The notes: generated by a model not told the origin, from the sequence alone. DNA of 64,000 nucleotides from Lonicera japonica (GCA_021464415.1 CM038471.1:71588851-71652850), one strand, 5' to 3'. Shown: positions 10,790-23,819, counted from the stretch's first letter. Numbers and translations: made by a program.

Positions 10790-11756
10790 CTTTAGAAAAA
10801 TTGGTCACTTAAATACATATTTATATATAAAAACTTGATTTATATATATAAATATAAATATACAAATTTTATAGCTCAAGCGAAAGTCCTTGATGATGAA
10901 CGAAGCCGAATCAATGATTTCATTCGACTTTGTACCTTTTGTACAAATAGAAACCAAACAATATAAATTTATGAAATATATATTTTTAAATTTATGTACC
11001 ATAATAGACAAATTTTAGTAATGGTATTATCTCAAAACCGTGTATTTCTTGAAAAAATTCTCGAACCGTATGTTCCCGAAAAATTTCCAGAATACTATTT
11101 TACCTTTTAAATATACTAAATCAGTTCAGAACATTCTGAAACTCCACAGTCCGATGTAAAATTCAATTCTAAACAATTTTTGTCGCTGGTCATTTTTGCG
11201 TTTGAGGTCGTTTAAACCCCGAAAAACGTGATTTACAGATCTGGACAGAAAATAACACCGAGTCTCGTGTATCACACGATCTCCTTAAAACAGTTACGCC
11301 GCCTCACCGGAGTGCTTCGATGTTGTTAATCGGCGTCTGTCTCCCAGGATAAAACGGTTTATCGATTATTTCTAAGCACATGATATATCGATCGAACTGA
11401 AATTGTATGAACCACCACTGATTAAGACACGAAATTTGACTAACTTGAACACGAAGAATGTACGAATTCTATGGAAAACTAGTGTATGATCTTGTGTGTG
11501 TTGTGTGGAAGATGAAAACTATTTATAATAATCATGTAAGGAAAACTCTTGGAATAATTAACTAGCCACTAAATATGAAATTAGTGCTAGTAACCTCCTC
11601 ATAAGTGGCCACTAACACCCATTAACATGGATGCTACAACATGGTCATAAGTGACCACTAACACCCATTTTCATGGATGTTACAACAAAATATTTTTGGG
11701 TAACAATTTCTCATTCACCCATTAAAAATGATATATAAAATACTCATTTTCCAACA
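10790..11756 (-). repeat. 3' LTR of the copia element, about 967 bp
   Basis: Aligns through its full length with 14526-15507. Shared blocks include AGCGAAAGTCCTTGATGATG, GAGTCTCGTGTATCACACG and TAAGTGGCCACTAACACCC. Its outer end reads CTTTAG where the other LTR has TGTTAG, so the terminal dinucleotide is mutated. By eye the two LTRs differ by scattered substitutions and small indels, in the mid-90s percent identity. Confidence 0.9.
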
Positions 11757-14525
11757 TTCCCCACATGAATGAAAATTGGCGACCTATGACACAAAAAATT
11801 TGGTGATGGTTCGGCGATCGAAACCTGAATAGAAAAGGTAGGTTTTACTCTTTGAACATTCCCTTGTGAAAATATGTTTACCTTACTAACTAAACAGTAG
11901 ACGCGATGTCCTTGAACTGTTCTGTCATTTGTGTAAGTAATGACATACTTCACACATGAATCTTTCTAACACACTTCAGTTCTCACTATTATATTCGTTA
12001 ATGGCCCTGAACATACGCCTAGTTCTGTAAGAGTTTAATAAGAATTGTACCCTAAATAATTTCCTTGGAAGCGGTCTTTCCTCTTACATATATAATATCT
12101 TAATTAAGGGTAACCCACTTTACCCTGCTCGATTTCTCGACGCATAAAAATCATTAAAAGCTTAGCTTAACCTTCGTCCATACGGGCATCACTGTTTCAT
12201 CATGGGTTTAGGAAAAATTTCCATAGTGATCCAACTCCGTCTTTATAATTTAGTTGTCCTTTTTGAACCTATATCTTGGGATCTCCAGTCACGTAGGTTA
12301 TGTATCCATTATAATGACTTTATTAATTCATGGGCTTTAACCCCGTTCTTCTCGATGACGTTTCAACTAACTCTCTATTTAACCATTTGGTTAGCAGATC
12401 CCCAATGTTATCCTTAGATTTTTAAAAACTAAAGAGATAACTCTAGTTAAGAATAGTTGTTTAATATTATTTTGTGTTACCCCAATTGCCAATTAACTAT
12501 CTGAATTAATGCATATTGAAAGCACATATTTTTGTCCAACTTGGACTACCTATAGGAAGTGGTGTAACCGTTCAACATCTTCCCCACATTTGTCTAATGT
12601 AATAAACTTATATTACATAGTGGATTTGGCAATCCCCATTTGTAATAAGGATTTCTATGATATTATTGCACCTCTTAACATAAATATATACCCACTAGTG
12701 GACTTGAACATTTGTCATTAGATGTCCAATTTGTCTCAGTATAGCCTTCAACTAATGGCTTTAACACAAAGATTAATTTCTCATAATAATGCCTAATGGC
12801 TACTTAATTATGTAATTAGAACCACTAATTACATGCTCATTGAATCTCGTAACTCCACCACCCGTTACATTTTATGTAATTAGAGCCATTAAACAAATTT
12901 TCATAAAGTTTTGTAACTCCACTATACATATATTCAATTATGTAATTCGAGCTCATTAAGTCTTGTAACTTCATCATTTGTTACACTTTATTTTATTTAA
13001 ATGGATGTATTACCACTTTAACCAACATCCCCACATTTGTCACTATGTGAAAGTCAGCAAACTGAACAACAAAAATATATTTTTTTTAAACAATAATTGC
13101 TTGATAAAAAAAATAAAAAAAATATCTGCAGATTTGAAATTTGCAAATTTCGAGGTCAAGAAGGCCTCTAATCAAAATATTTTGTGAACGATAATTGTCC
13201 GAAATCTGTTTTTCCATGTGACAATGAGGTTTCAAAATTTTCTGAGCTCGTTTACTAAATTAAAACCGTGCAAAACAGTTTATACAATTCACACAAAACT
13301 ATTGAAAATTTGCAGAGACCGAAATCTGCATTTTCGATTCATTTTAAAGAAATAAATTTCTCTATTTTCTCATGTTAGCTTTTGAGAAGAAACACATAAT
13401 AATTAAATAATTATTACCACAACATGTTTGTATCTATTTATATATATACAACTTCAAATTCATTCAAGTATTTCTCTCAACACTATAATATGAATTTATT
13501 TGTTTTGTCTCAAACTAAACATCACTTTTATGTTTGGTATCAATTAGAAATATTGGTCTATCACTTAAGTTAATCAATTTTCCGCAAAAATATAATTAAC
13601 ATATCCTAGTCTACCATGCCACAAAATGGAAGACTCAAGCATATAAGTAAAAGAGTTAGCTTTATTCCTTTCATTAACTATAGTCATTACATTCATCAAG
13701 AACATCCCATTACTCATACGCCACTTACCAACATACATATCGTTTAGACAAAATTTCTTTTAACTCAAAAGCTAAAGGGAATAATGAATCCAAAACAAAG
13801 GTTTGCGAAATTCATATTTCGATATTTTAGGCAGACTACATTCGAAGGATTTGTGACCCATCTTGTCATAATTGTAGCCTTTGCCTTGAAACTTAGGCTT
13901 TTTGGAAATTCCTCCAAGTTTGATACATTTGCCGTTAGCATTTTTCTTTGAACTTTGACTAAGTTCTATCACTTTAGCCTTAGGTTCCATGCAGTTACCT
14001 ACTATTTTCTTAGAAGTTCAGTTATCATTTTTATTTTGAAATCTCATAATCATATCTTCAAGGATAATTTAATTTTGTTAGTGATCAAGATCTAAAAATT
14101 ACCATAATTCTTTAGTCTCTTTCTTTTCAATTTGCACATTATATAATGCACAATAGTATCTATTAATTATATAATTTGTGTGTAAATAATTAGATTGATC
14201 CCAAACGTTCATTGCTACAACTCTTTTAGGTTTGAATCCACCATGTTTGCCTCACTAACAATGACGGACATATTGTAACCCACTTTGTGGTTCAATACTT
14301 TACACAAACTTTTAACCATTTTCTTATCACGATTACATCGTACAAAGAATTGGCCAAACCATTCATTATGCCATTTCGAGCTAAACAGTCCGAATGGTCC
14401 CAAACGTCAACGACACTAATCGCTTGAACATCTTTTAGTTCAATAGCCATTTTTCTTTGAACGTCTGAAACACAAAACTAAACTATTTAATTTCAAAATT
14501 ATATTAACTTTAACTGTTTTAAGAT
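11757..14525 (-). pseudogene. Decayed copia gag/pol interior
   Basis: Minus-strand fragments in order: a gag start at 14450 (MAIELKDVQ) with NGLANSLYDV; a piece reading MSVIVSEANMVDSNLKEL near 14215-14270, which normally sits just before the protease; a zinc-knuckle region at 13772-13990 (GYNYDKMGHKSFEC, where the first two Cys of the CCHC motif are lost); and a GAG-pre-integrase segment at about 13594-13748 (NGMFLMNVMTIV and WHGRLGYVNY). The protease-proximal piece lies upstream of the zinc knuckle, so the interior is rearranged. From 13590 down to 11757 no pol domain is recognisable, and two LTR-start-like junctions lie there. Confidence 0.7.
12571..13041 (-). other. Two extra PPT/LTR-start-like junctions inside the copia interior
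   Basis: CCAACA or TCAACA followed by TCCCCACA occurs at 11751, 12572 and 13022. The sequence after it is identical over CCCCACATTTGTC at 12583-12595 and 13029-13041. On the minus strand each reads as polypurine tract plus TGTTG, the start of a 3' LTR. The sequence between 12600 and 13020 has repeats of TTATGTAATTAGA and GTAACTCCAC. It may be LTR debris of related elements nested in this one. Confidence 0.45.
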
Positions 14526-15507
14526 TGTTAGAAAAATTGGTCATTTAAATACATATTTATATATAAAAACTTGATTTATATATATATAAATATAAATATA
14601 AAAATTTTATAGTTCAAGCGAAAGTCCTTGATGATGAACGAAGCCGAATCAATGATTTCATTCGACTTTGTACCTTTTGTATAAATATAAACCAAACAAT
14701 ATAAATTTATGAAATATATGTTTCTAAATTTATGTACCATAATAGACAAATTTTAGTAATGGTATTATCTCAAAACCGTGTATTTCTTGAAAAAATTCCC
14801 GAACTGTATGTTCCCGAAAAATTCCCAGGATACTATTTTACCTTTTAAATATAGTAAATCAGTTCAAAACATTCTGAAACTTCATAGTCCGATGTAAAAT
14901 TCAATTCTGAACAACTTTCGTAGCTGGTCATTTTTGCGTTTGAGGTCGTTTAAACCTCGAAAAACATGATTTACAAATCTGGACAGAAAATAACACCGAG
15001 TCTCGTGTATCACACGATCTCTTTAAAACAGTTACGCCGCCTCACCGGAGTGCTTCGAGGCTGCTAATCGACGTCTGTCTTCCAGGATAAAACGGTTTAT
15101 CGATTATATCTAAGCACATAATATATCGATCGAACTGAAATTGTATGAACCACCACTGATTACGACACGAAATTTGACTAACTTGAACACGAAGAATGTA
15201 CGAATTCTATGAAAAACTAGAGAGAAAACTAGTGTATGTTCTTCTGTGTGTTGTGTGGAAGATGGAAGCTATTTATGCTAATCATGTAGAAAAAACTCTT
15301 GAAATAATTAACTAGCCACTAAATATGAAATTAGTGCCAGTAACCTCCTCATAAGTGGCCACTAACACCCATTAACATGGATGTTACAACATGGTCATAA
15401 GTGACCACTAACACCCTTTTTCATGGATGTTACAACAAAATATTTTTGAGTAACAATTTCTCATTCATTCATTAAAAATGATATATAAAGTACTCATTTT
15501 TCCAACA
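14526..15507 (-). repeat. 5' LTR of the copia element, about 982 bp
   Basis: Retains both canonical ends (TGTTAG and CCAACA on the plus strand). It is the promoter-proximal LTR for a minus-strand element; the gag start at 14450 lies 76 bp inside it. Confidence 0.9.
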
Positions 15508-18061
15508 GTTTTTATCCTAAATTTTACTCCAAAGTGTATCCTCAAATAATTTAACCAAATGAATCTTTTGATTTCAATCCTAAATCATATTTAATATGAT
15601 AAATATGAATAAAGAATAAAATAATGCACTAAATTTATGAGAGAAAAACAATATTAGCATTATTTTTTTAGTTTTCTTCCAATTATAACAAATAATGTGT
15701 TAATACATGTAACAATTTCAATGACAAAAATTAGTTAAAATGCACTTTGTATATAAAAAAAAACTGGTCATTATAACACCAAAAGCCCTCTTATCTTGTT
15801 TTTTTTTTAAAAAAAAAAAAAAGCTTATTTCTTTACATCCCTCTGATCTTTTAATTCTCACACACTTGTCACTTTTGTTAACTTCATTCTCCAATTTTTG
15901 TCCCAAATACATTAGAAAGGATAGAATCAATAAAAAGTTGGTTGAGAAATACCAAATAATCTTATCAAAATATATTAAATAGATTATACATTGCTATATT
16001 TTTTATTTATTTATTAATTTTTAAAATTAAAGTAAAGGAAGTATAATTTATTTTTTAGTTCCCAAAAAAAAAAAACCTCCTCCTATTTATATGAGTCAAA
16101 TTCTTGATCTTAAAATAAAGGTGTAGATCAACTAATAGGCTAACTCTTTTTTTATATACATTTTATATTTAAATAAGTTATACTTTAATAAAATTTAATT
16201 TAGTATATTTTAATAAAAATATACGATAAGGCTTAATTTTGTTACATTAATGAATTGCTGATTTTAACCCCGTCCACCATTTTTAAAGAGAGGAGTGGGG
16301 GCGGAAGAAAGAGGAGGTGAGGTGAAAGTAATGATGAGAAATAAGAGATCCAGAGGAGAAAAGGTCAGAGAGAAAAAGGACAAAACATTCAAAAAAATAA
16401 AAGACAAACCCCACAATCACTCCTTCAATAATTGCTACTACAGTCGGGGTAGTTTTGAGGGTCCTATCCTACCTATATAGGGCAAAAACCAAAACAAGAA
16501 AACTCTAGCATCTATCTACCTATCAAAAAAAAAAAAACGTACAGTTTTGATGAATGTTAGTATGTTACCTAGTTCAACCTTTTTTTTTTCTTTCGATATT
16601 AAAAAAGTTCGCTCGATTAATTTTTTTTTATTTCATGTGCCAACTGTCTATCATCATAGATTTTATAATCTAGTTTAACAATTATATGAAAAAGTGTAGT
16701 TTTAATTGGAGTTTGAGGGGAAAAAAATGATAAATGATTTAATAGCAACATAAAAATAGTAAAACAAATTAATTAATTTATTTGAAATGTTAAAACAAGA
16801 CTGATATTAATTTATTTATTTTAACCTTTTTTATAGAAAAATATTCTTTAGGAGATGAGAAAGAAGAAAAATCACAAAAATTAAAAAATATCAAACATAT
16901 GTTCATAAAAATTAATTTCTTGCATAAAATAATTATTTTTATTATTATTAAACATTTTTAATTCTTTTCTTCCGAGTATGACTGCCCCTTTTGAGTATTG
17001 CATGATAGAGAGCAGATAGAAAGAGGAATAAATGAGGTTGAGGGAGAAAAATAAAGATTACAAATGATTGCTGCTGTTGGAGAGTTGTCCCCTTCACCTG
17101 CTGCATCTGTCCCTCTTTCTTCGCCGCACTATTTCCCCCCCATTCTCTCCTCCTCTTGTCTTGTCTACGCAGTATTCAGCTATTACCACACTAAAAAAAA
17201 AAAAATAGACTTTACTTCTATTTAAAAAAAAAAAGAAATTGAAAAAAAAATATTAATTAAATTTAAATTTGTCATATTTTATATCTAGTAAAAAAAACAA
17301 ATTAAATTATTAGGTCAAATGATATGTTAAAATGTGAATTGGTAAGTGTTACAAATCTTCTTAAATTATTAATCAATAAATTTTCCGACACCTCTTTTGA
17401 GGTAATAATCGGTTAATATAACTTGATAAATGGATTGCTACTCTTTTTGCATTGAAAATATTTTTTGAAGTGCTAATATTCATACCTATATTAGTTGACT
17501 AGTTTCATTATTAAATTATTTTGTGGTAAAATATTGTACAGCTAAATTTTTTTTATGTTTTCTAATGAAATACTCATATATCTTAAATTATTTGTATGCT
17601 ACAATTTTAATTGTTGAATAGTCAAAACTTTGAATTCTACAACTATTTTGAAAAATAAAATAAAATAAAATAGTACCACTGTAACTTTTTATATTTATAA
17701 AAAAAATCATAGTATATATAAGCCTCGTGCATAGTCGATAATTAATACAATTTAAGTGAAGAATGTTACAAATAGTAAGACTAATAACTTTCAAAGTGAG
17801 GAGTTTTAAATAAGAAGATAAATAAATTTCATGGAACTTCTAAGATTGCGTTATTGCCAAAGTAATATGTAATTTTAAAAGTATACAATATAATTTGGCA
17901 AACTAATACTGCACTTTAATAAAGTTAAAATTTATTTGAAAATATGGCTACCCAACTTTTAATCTTGTTGAGTTCATATCGTAAGTCATATTCTCTTTTG
18001 TTTTAAAGTGATATATGGATTCATTCAAAATTTGAAGTTTGAACAACAAAAATAAGGAGAC
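15508..18061. other. AT-rich intergenic stretch with two purine/pyrimidine-rich patches
   Basis: Many A and T homopolymers. A purine-rich patch at 16285-16400 and a C/T-rich patch at 17090-17165 stand out from the AT background and look leader-like, but no conserved protein follows either. Open frames at 15718-15982 and 16295-16480 are low-complexity and not supported as genes. Confidence 0.5.
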
Positions 18062-18170
18062 CTTATGTGATTGGCCTAATGATTCATTAGGTCTATATGA
18101 AGGACGATCTATTTATCGGGAGATCTCGTATTTGAATCATTCCAAGTACAAATGTTAAAAAAAAAAAAAA
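18062..18170 (+). mobile_element. tRNA-derived SINE-like element with A-tail
   Basis: Box A-like TTGGCCTAATGAT at 18071 and box B-like GTATTTGAATCATTCC at 18128 are spaced as in a tRNA promoter and are followed by a poly(A) run at 18157-18170. A diverged relative lies on the opposite strand at 53890-54003 (TTGGTCTAATGG, then GATCTATTTAGGAGGTTAT). Interpretation rests on these motifs only. Confidence 0.5.
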
Positions 18171-18222
18171 GAAGGGATAAGAAATGTGAGCATCATGATT
18201 CAAACTTAAAACATTACTCTTA

Positions 18223-18532
18223 GAGCATCCGGAGCGAGTATTGTAAATATTAGGTCAAATTTACTGATTGTTAATTAAGTTTCAGTGTTGTACACGGCGG
18301 AAATTGTAAAAATATACTCATAAGAGCGTCCTTCATTCGTATGAAATTTTGTGCTTAAAAAAGGAAAAAAAAATGGTCACACAAATGAAGGACGCTCGTA
18401 TGAGTAAAATTTAGTGGTATGTTAAGTTTACCCAATATCTACCCTAACTTCATAATTTTTATCTGTTTACTTTTTCCGCTGTGAAGAGTGGTAAAGTAAA
18501 TTGATAAATTTATCCTACCGATATGAATGCTC
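18223..18532. mobile_element. Tourist-like MITE, 310 bp, TTA target duplication
   Basis: GAGCATCCGGAG at the left end and GATATGAATGCTC at the right form a terminal inverted repeat flanked on both sides by TTA (18220-18222 and 18533-18535), the PIF/Harbinger signature. The interior has a second inverted repeat (GAGCGTCCTTCATT against AATGAAGGACGCTC). The same family, with a CGCTGTGAAGA-like core, occurs at 33372-34618. Confidence 0.8.
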
Positions 18533-18889
18533 TTACAAAGTTAAAATATTACCACCCTACTACCTCATCAAATCATGAATCATAATCTTGTAAATTATCT
18601 TTAACATCAAATTTTAGTGTCTTTAACTTTCATAATTATTTCATGCGCACAGATGTTTGTTTTGCAGTAATGAAATCACACCGGCTGAGCTCTTGCAAAC
18701 CATTCCCAAGGAACGTTTTCACATGCATTATCTTCTGAATTTTCGGGTCTTTGCATTACTCCATTTAAAATCATTTGCTTATAATTTAAATCACTTTTAT
18801 TTCAATTTTATTAGACCATCTTTATTGGTGAAGCTAAAATACTATCGCTTTGAAAAAAAATTGCAAAATGGTATATTTATTTAGTGTAA

Positions 18890-19790
18890 AATGCTAGGTT
18901 TATATATACGTGGCACCTTTCTTTACATCTCTGTTATATATATGCATTAATACCTCTTCACACAATACGTTTACGCTGTGTATTGTGCAAATTAATTGTT
19001 TGTCAATTGCTAATTTTACCTTTTACTTACCATTTTTCCTAATCTATTAGCATTTTAGCATATCCAATGCACCCTCCAAATGCAAAATTTACATTATTAA
19101 ACCATTATAATAAAGATGATCTTATTTTAACCCTTTCTTAAAGTAAGTTGGTCTCTATATTTTTATATAAATAGATCCATACGATAAGGGACTTTGATAC
19201 ACTTTTTGAAACACTTCTACACATGTTTTGAGAGAGATTTTTAAACCTTAGAAAGAGATTAAAAACCTCAAAACATAAAACTATCTTAGGGTTTTTTATT
19301 CATGCCAAAGCAAGCGTTCTTTTTATAAAGAACAAATCAGATCCCAAAGTGCGTGTCATTCGCAAACGGAGTTGAAAAACTGTGTGATACCGTGGCGAGT
19401 GATTCGTTGTGAACCTATTCGTTCGATTCGGATAAGATAACTGTATGCGCAGAAGGTGGAGACTTTTGTAGACGGCTTGTGCGACTTAAGTTTTGTAAGT
19501 CTGTACGGTTTGAGATTAATCAAGTCTGTAAACCTTTGTGCTTATAGTGGATTGTTGAGGATTAGTTCTGCACTGCAGGGATAACTCGTTAATTATGGTG
19601 TTTACTTATATTTTTAATTGCTTTATTAATTGCTGCACATTAGAAAAGATTAAACAAGTTTTACAGAATTAAAATCCATAAACTTTTAGGTTTTACTTTT
19701 TGATTCGATTTAAATTGATTTTTGGTAATACATCCGTTTAACAACTAACCTAGGGTTAATAATTTATTTAAATTCGCTTCCGCGCGCTCG
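18890..19790 (+). repeat. Possible LTR remnant
   Basis: A strong TATA box (TATATAAATAG, 19161-19171) is followed by a transcript-like leader with GAGAGAG and an unusually GC-rich block (about 19340-19520) of the kind seen in the R/U5 part of copia LTRs, ending near a CGCTTCCGCGCGCTCG run at 19778. No partner LTR, primer site or clear TG/CA ends were found. A non-coding host transcript is the alternative. Confidence 0.35.
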
Positions 19791-20226
19791 CCCACCTTTA
19801 TAACTTTTTTCATGTGAAATCTTTCAATTGGAGAGAAGATTTGTTAGTAGATTTGTTATTCATAAAAACACTTTCAAATTCATCAAAATCTATTAACTTA
19901 TAAAATCTTTCAAAATTAATTGAGTTTTGAATACCATAAGATTTATAAAATATATTTTTAATCATAATTAAATACCACAAAATTTTAAAAGGCTTTTTAA
20001 AATCTCAATTAAATACCTATAAACTTTTAAAATCCAATTTTTTTTTATATAATCTAAATTGAATACACCCAAGTTTGCAAATTGTGCTACGGATATTTTT
20101 ACATATGAGATGAAATGAGTAATCTATAATAATAAAATATAGTGGTTTTTGAACCCACTTAATTATCCTGCTCAAATGAAAAAAGATCTCCACCGTCTAA
20201 AATTTTAGACATTCCTGACCACTCAT

Positions 20227-20512
20227 TTGTTTCTCATAATATTAGCTCACCTCTCATTCTCCAGTCCTCCCTCCCCCTCTATGTCTCTCTCTTTTCTCCT
20301 CAAACTCCCCACCCACGTGCTCTTGCTGCTCTCCTGTCTCCCCCACACTGTCCACAAGCATTGTGTCACACACGCAATCGCTAGTTTATTTCTCTGGCGC
20401 CAACCCTCCATAGCAGGACGACGACAAAATTGTAGATTCGCCCATCCACTACAATGCACAAAATCTTGATCTACTCCCTCCGCTGCAAAACATGACCGCT
20501 CTCTTTGGTATG
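20227..20512 (+). other. Leader-like C/T-rich block of a possible transcription unit
   Basis: A pyrimidine-rich, GC-elevated block holds a G-box (CACGTG, 20314-20319) and then ATGACCGCTCTCTTTG followed by a consensus donor (GTATGTCC, from 20508). This resembles a 5' UTR plus short first exon. A possible downstream exon starts after TTCAATTCCAG at about 23271 and runs to the G/GTAACC near 23345. The encoded peptides match nothing I recognise, so a non-coding RNA or chance is possible. Confidence 0.25.
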
Positions 20513-21444
20513 TCCATCTCTTCTCTCATACTCTTTGTACTACCCTCGTCTCGCTACTCTCGTATACGACTTAGGGCTTTTTCAAATTCGGGGTGTTTAA
20601 TAATTTAGGGGTTTTTCAGTTGCGGTGATGCAGTGGATAGTTTCAAGGGCTTTGAATTTATGGCTGAAACATATAATTTGTATTATATAATAGGGTTGGG
20701 TGGTAAATTGACAATGATTCAACACACCCCTTAGTTCTTTGTGTTTGAATTTGTGATTGTTTGATGATTATTACTGAGATTCGTGATTTCGCCTCGATTA
20801 CTAAGCTTTTTTTTAGTATGAGTACCAATAGGATTTTTTTCGCCAAGGGTGTTGATTCAAGGTTGTAATAGGGTTTTTTATTTCTTCTATTTTACTAGGA
20901 ACTTTTCGAAAGCTTAGTGTTCTAATTTTGTTTTAATCATATCGTAGGGGTCAGAAGTTGACAAGATTGAAATAAAGGTTTGGTTAAATTTGTGGTGTGG
21001 AAAAGTTTATAAATCCTCCATTTAATTTTGTTTCAACAAATTAAGAAGATTGAGCTTCATAACTTAAATTGTGTTGGACAAAATTATGTTCTATTTTTAC
21101 TCTGTAAAACATCTAGGCCATTCTTTCAACAAAATCTCTATGGTGGTCTTTAAAGTTCTCTATTATTTGTGGGATATTTGCCGTTATGGCATGCTTAATA
21201 TTTTTATGTTTTTTTCATTTAACCGGTTTTAATTAATATGATGATGGAGAGGATCCTTATTTTCAGTTCTCACCCTCTTTTAACAATTTGATGAGAGTCG
21301 GAGTCGGTCACGATTCATTGTTGTCTATTTTAATACAAGTATGTTGAACATTCATTGTCACACGTTAAAGACCAAATTTGCTCTTTTTTGATATACTAAT
21401 TATTTTTTATTTCTATAATTTTACTGCACATGGAGTTTAGTATT

Positions 21445-22960
21445 AAAAAGTGTAGGTCGGAAAATACCCTAGAGAGGGTGAATAGGGTTTTTAAAAACTT
21501 AATCGGATTTTTAAAAATGATTTTAAAAAAATATTTGATGTCTATGTTTATTAAGCAATCAAGAACAAAGTTAATTCCAAACACAACAAATAGCACAATA
21601 TAATAAAGCAAGAGATAGAAAGATTGAACCGATCGAAGTCGAAGATTTTTTGTCTACACGGTTCGGCTTATTCCCCTACTCCGTGCTCGGTTAGTTTTCC
21701 AAAAATTTTTACTATAACCGATCTCCTTCCGGGTAAAGATCAAACAACTACAAGTGTATTCTTCTCACACACTCTTATAAGTATTGAAACACCCTCAATA
21801 CTCTCACAAGAAATCCCTCTTGCTAATATATGATATACACCTCTCACAATTATGATTCAAATGAGTTTTGGTGACAAACACCAATGTACAATATCTCTCT
21901 TGTATATGACAAAATACAAATGAAGCTCACACTAAGAGATATCAAAATTGATCAAAGTATATAGCTCAAAAATGAAAGATTGATAAAAATGTGTTCTTGA
22001 ATCTTTGTATATTTGAATATATGAATAATATAGTATTATAATGATTCAAGGTGTGTTAAAACATGTCTAGGACCTCATATTTATACCTTGCAAAACCATA
22101 TAGCCGTTGGGGATGATTAAGAAAGGTTTTAGCTCCAAGGTATACATTTTCAATAGCTAGTTTTGACAAACAAATTCAAATTTGTTTTGTTAATTTCTCC
22201 CAATTAGACCGTTGGATCATGCTCAAATTTTAGTCAAAAGTGCCAAGAGATGTTGTCTAACTACTGTAAAAAATTCAAAATGATCGGGGTTCGGGAAGAC
22301 CTCCATCTTATCGTTAGATCAAAACTGGGCAAAAATTGAGTGAATTTTAAATGTAAAAAAAAATATTTTTGCAATTTAACAATTTAGTTCCAAATAAGAT
22401 TCTAATGATTTTTGAACCTCAAAGATATGTTTCTAAGATACCTATTTTTATTATAGCTTAAAATATGATCATTTAAAATTAATATAAATTTATTTTGAAA
22501 CTCGGTTTTTTGTAAAATGATGTTTTTCAAATAAATTCAATTTTAAGCTAGTTTGAATAATTCTTTAAAAGATGCAAGAATATGTTTGAGCTATAGGGAT
22601 TTGATCAATAAAGTATCTTTACATAAAATCTAAGCACTCACTCCATTTAATGATAATTCGAGTCTTCGTGATGCTTGATTTTCTTGTGCATATCTTTACT
22701 TGTTTAATGTTCTTGATCCTTTCTTGGTTTTGATAACTTGTAGAACATGTGGAGATCATTCTTGTGCATATCTTCACTTGCTTGATGATCTAGATCTTTT
22801 CTTGGCTTTGTATAGCACATGCATATCACTTGAGTTCATTTCTTGTGAGTAGAGACGTTTGTAAAGCTTGTGTGAGATTTGTTTCGGTTTGAAGTTACAC
22901 TTGGTCAGAAGATATATCTGTTAAAATGGCTATCATCATTGGAACAACCGAGTTAAATAA
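21445..22960. repeat. Unclassified dispersed repeat inside the possible intron
   Basis: Begins near GGTCGGAAAATACCCTAGAG and GGGTGAATAGGG, words I recall from an abundant eudicot repeat. The class is uncertain. It includes an 80 bp tandem duplication at 22682-22840. No coding domain was found. Confidence 0.35.
22682..22840. repeat. Tandem duplication, about 80 bp period
   Basis: Both units carry TCTTGTGCATATCTT, ACTTG, GATC and TTTCTTGG followed by a CACATG- or ACATGTGG-like word; first unit from 22682, second from 22762. Confidence 0.7.
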
Positions 22961-23819
22961 CACTTTATTAACTTATTGTAATTATCAAAATAAGATTAAT
23001 TGACTTTAAGGTCTAAAAAGGTTTTTGGTGTGTTAAAAAAAATGGATTATTCTATATTCAAGTCTAATTTTGAAAATGTGTTTGAGATTGTATTCCAATT
23101 AGTTGCCATGCTTTGGAAATTTCTTTTAAGATAGCTTTCTATATAGATGGGTTGCTTTGTCATGATTAATCTATCTTCTTTTTTTTAGGCTTCAAATTGG
23201 TATTTTGTATTCGGAAGTAAAATGAATATATTTTTATTTTTACTGATAGATTTCTTTCACCTTCAATTCCAGAGTAGACAAAGCAAGGGTACATCTTACC
23301 AAATTTGACGTGCTGTTAATGCAAAGTGATAAGCCAAACAGTCGGGTAACCTCCAAACCCAAACCTCAGCTTTTTCTAAGATGGGCACGGTTATCCCTCG
23401 TAAAAGCTTATTCGGTATTTTTAAGTAATGAACTTAGATTACAACATATGGTGCTTATATGGTTCTTTCACTCTGGGTTGTGTTACGTTTCTCTTATTTT
23501 CTTAGGTAGTGACATGTCCGGTCTCAATCTTTAGCCTATGACATTATTTTTTTCTTTATCAGGTTCTATCACTTTTGTTCATTTATTTGGCTTTATTGGA
23601 ATATTTATTAATTAACATGCATGTACAATTATGCTTACAAAACTTCATTTACAATGCTAAATTAGTTTAATTCTCAAAAAAGTTCCAGAAGTCATGTTTT
23701 TCAGCAATGCAACCATTTATCAACAATTTATTTGCTTTGGTAGGATGTCATCTATCGCTCATTTTTTCTTTTTTTCTGATTTTTATAAAAAAAATGTTAT
23801 TATATGATATTTTGTTTAT

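Larger units (their letters stand above)
10790..15507 (-). mobile_element. Degenerate Ty1/copia LTR retrotransposon on the minus strand
   Basis: Two direct repeats of nearly 1 kb (10790-11756 and 14526-15507) bound a 2.8 kb interior. Read on the minus strand the LTR begins TGTTGGAAAA and ends CTAACA, and a polypurine tract (CATGTGGGGAA) directly precedes the LTR at 11756, which fixes the orientation. The interior keeps scraps of gag, zinc knuckle and GAG-pre-integrase in minus-strand order but no reverse transcriptase. No matching 5 bp target duplication is visible (AAAAT and GTTTT), and the tRNA-Met primer site expected next to 14526 is not recognisable. The copy is dead and partly deleted. 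Confidence 0.85.
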
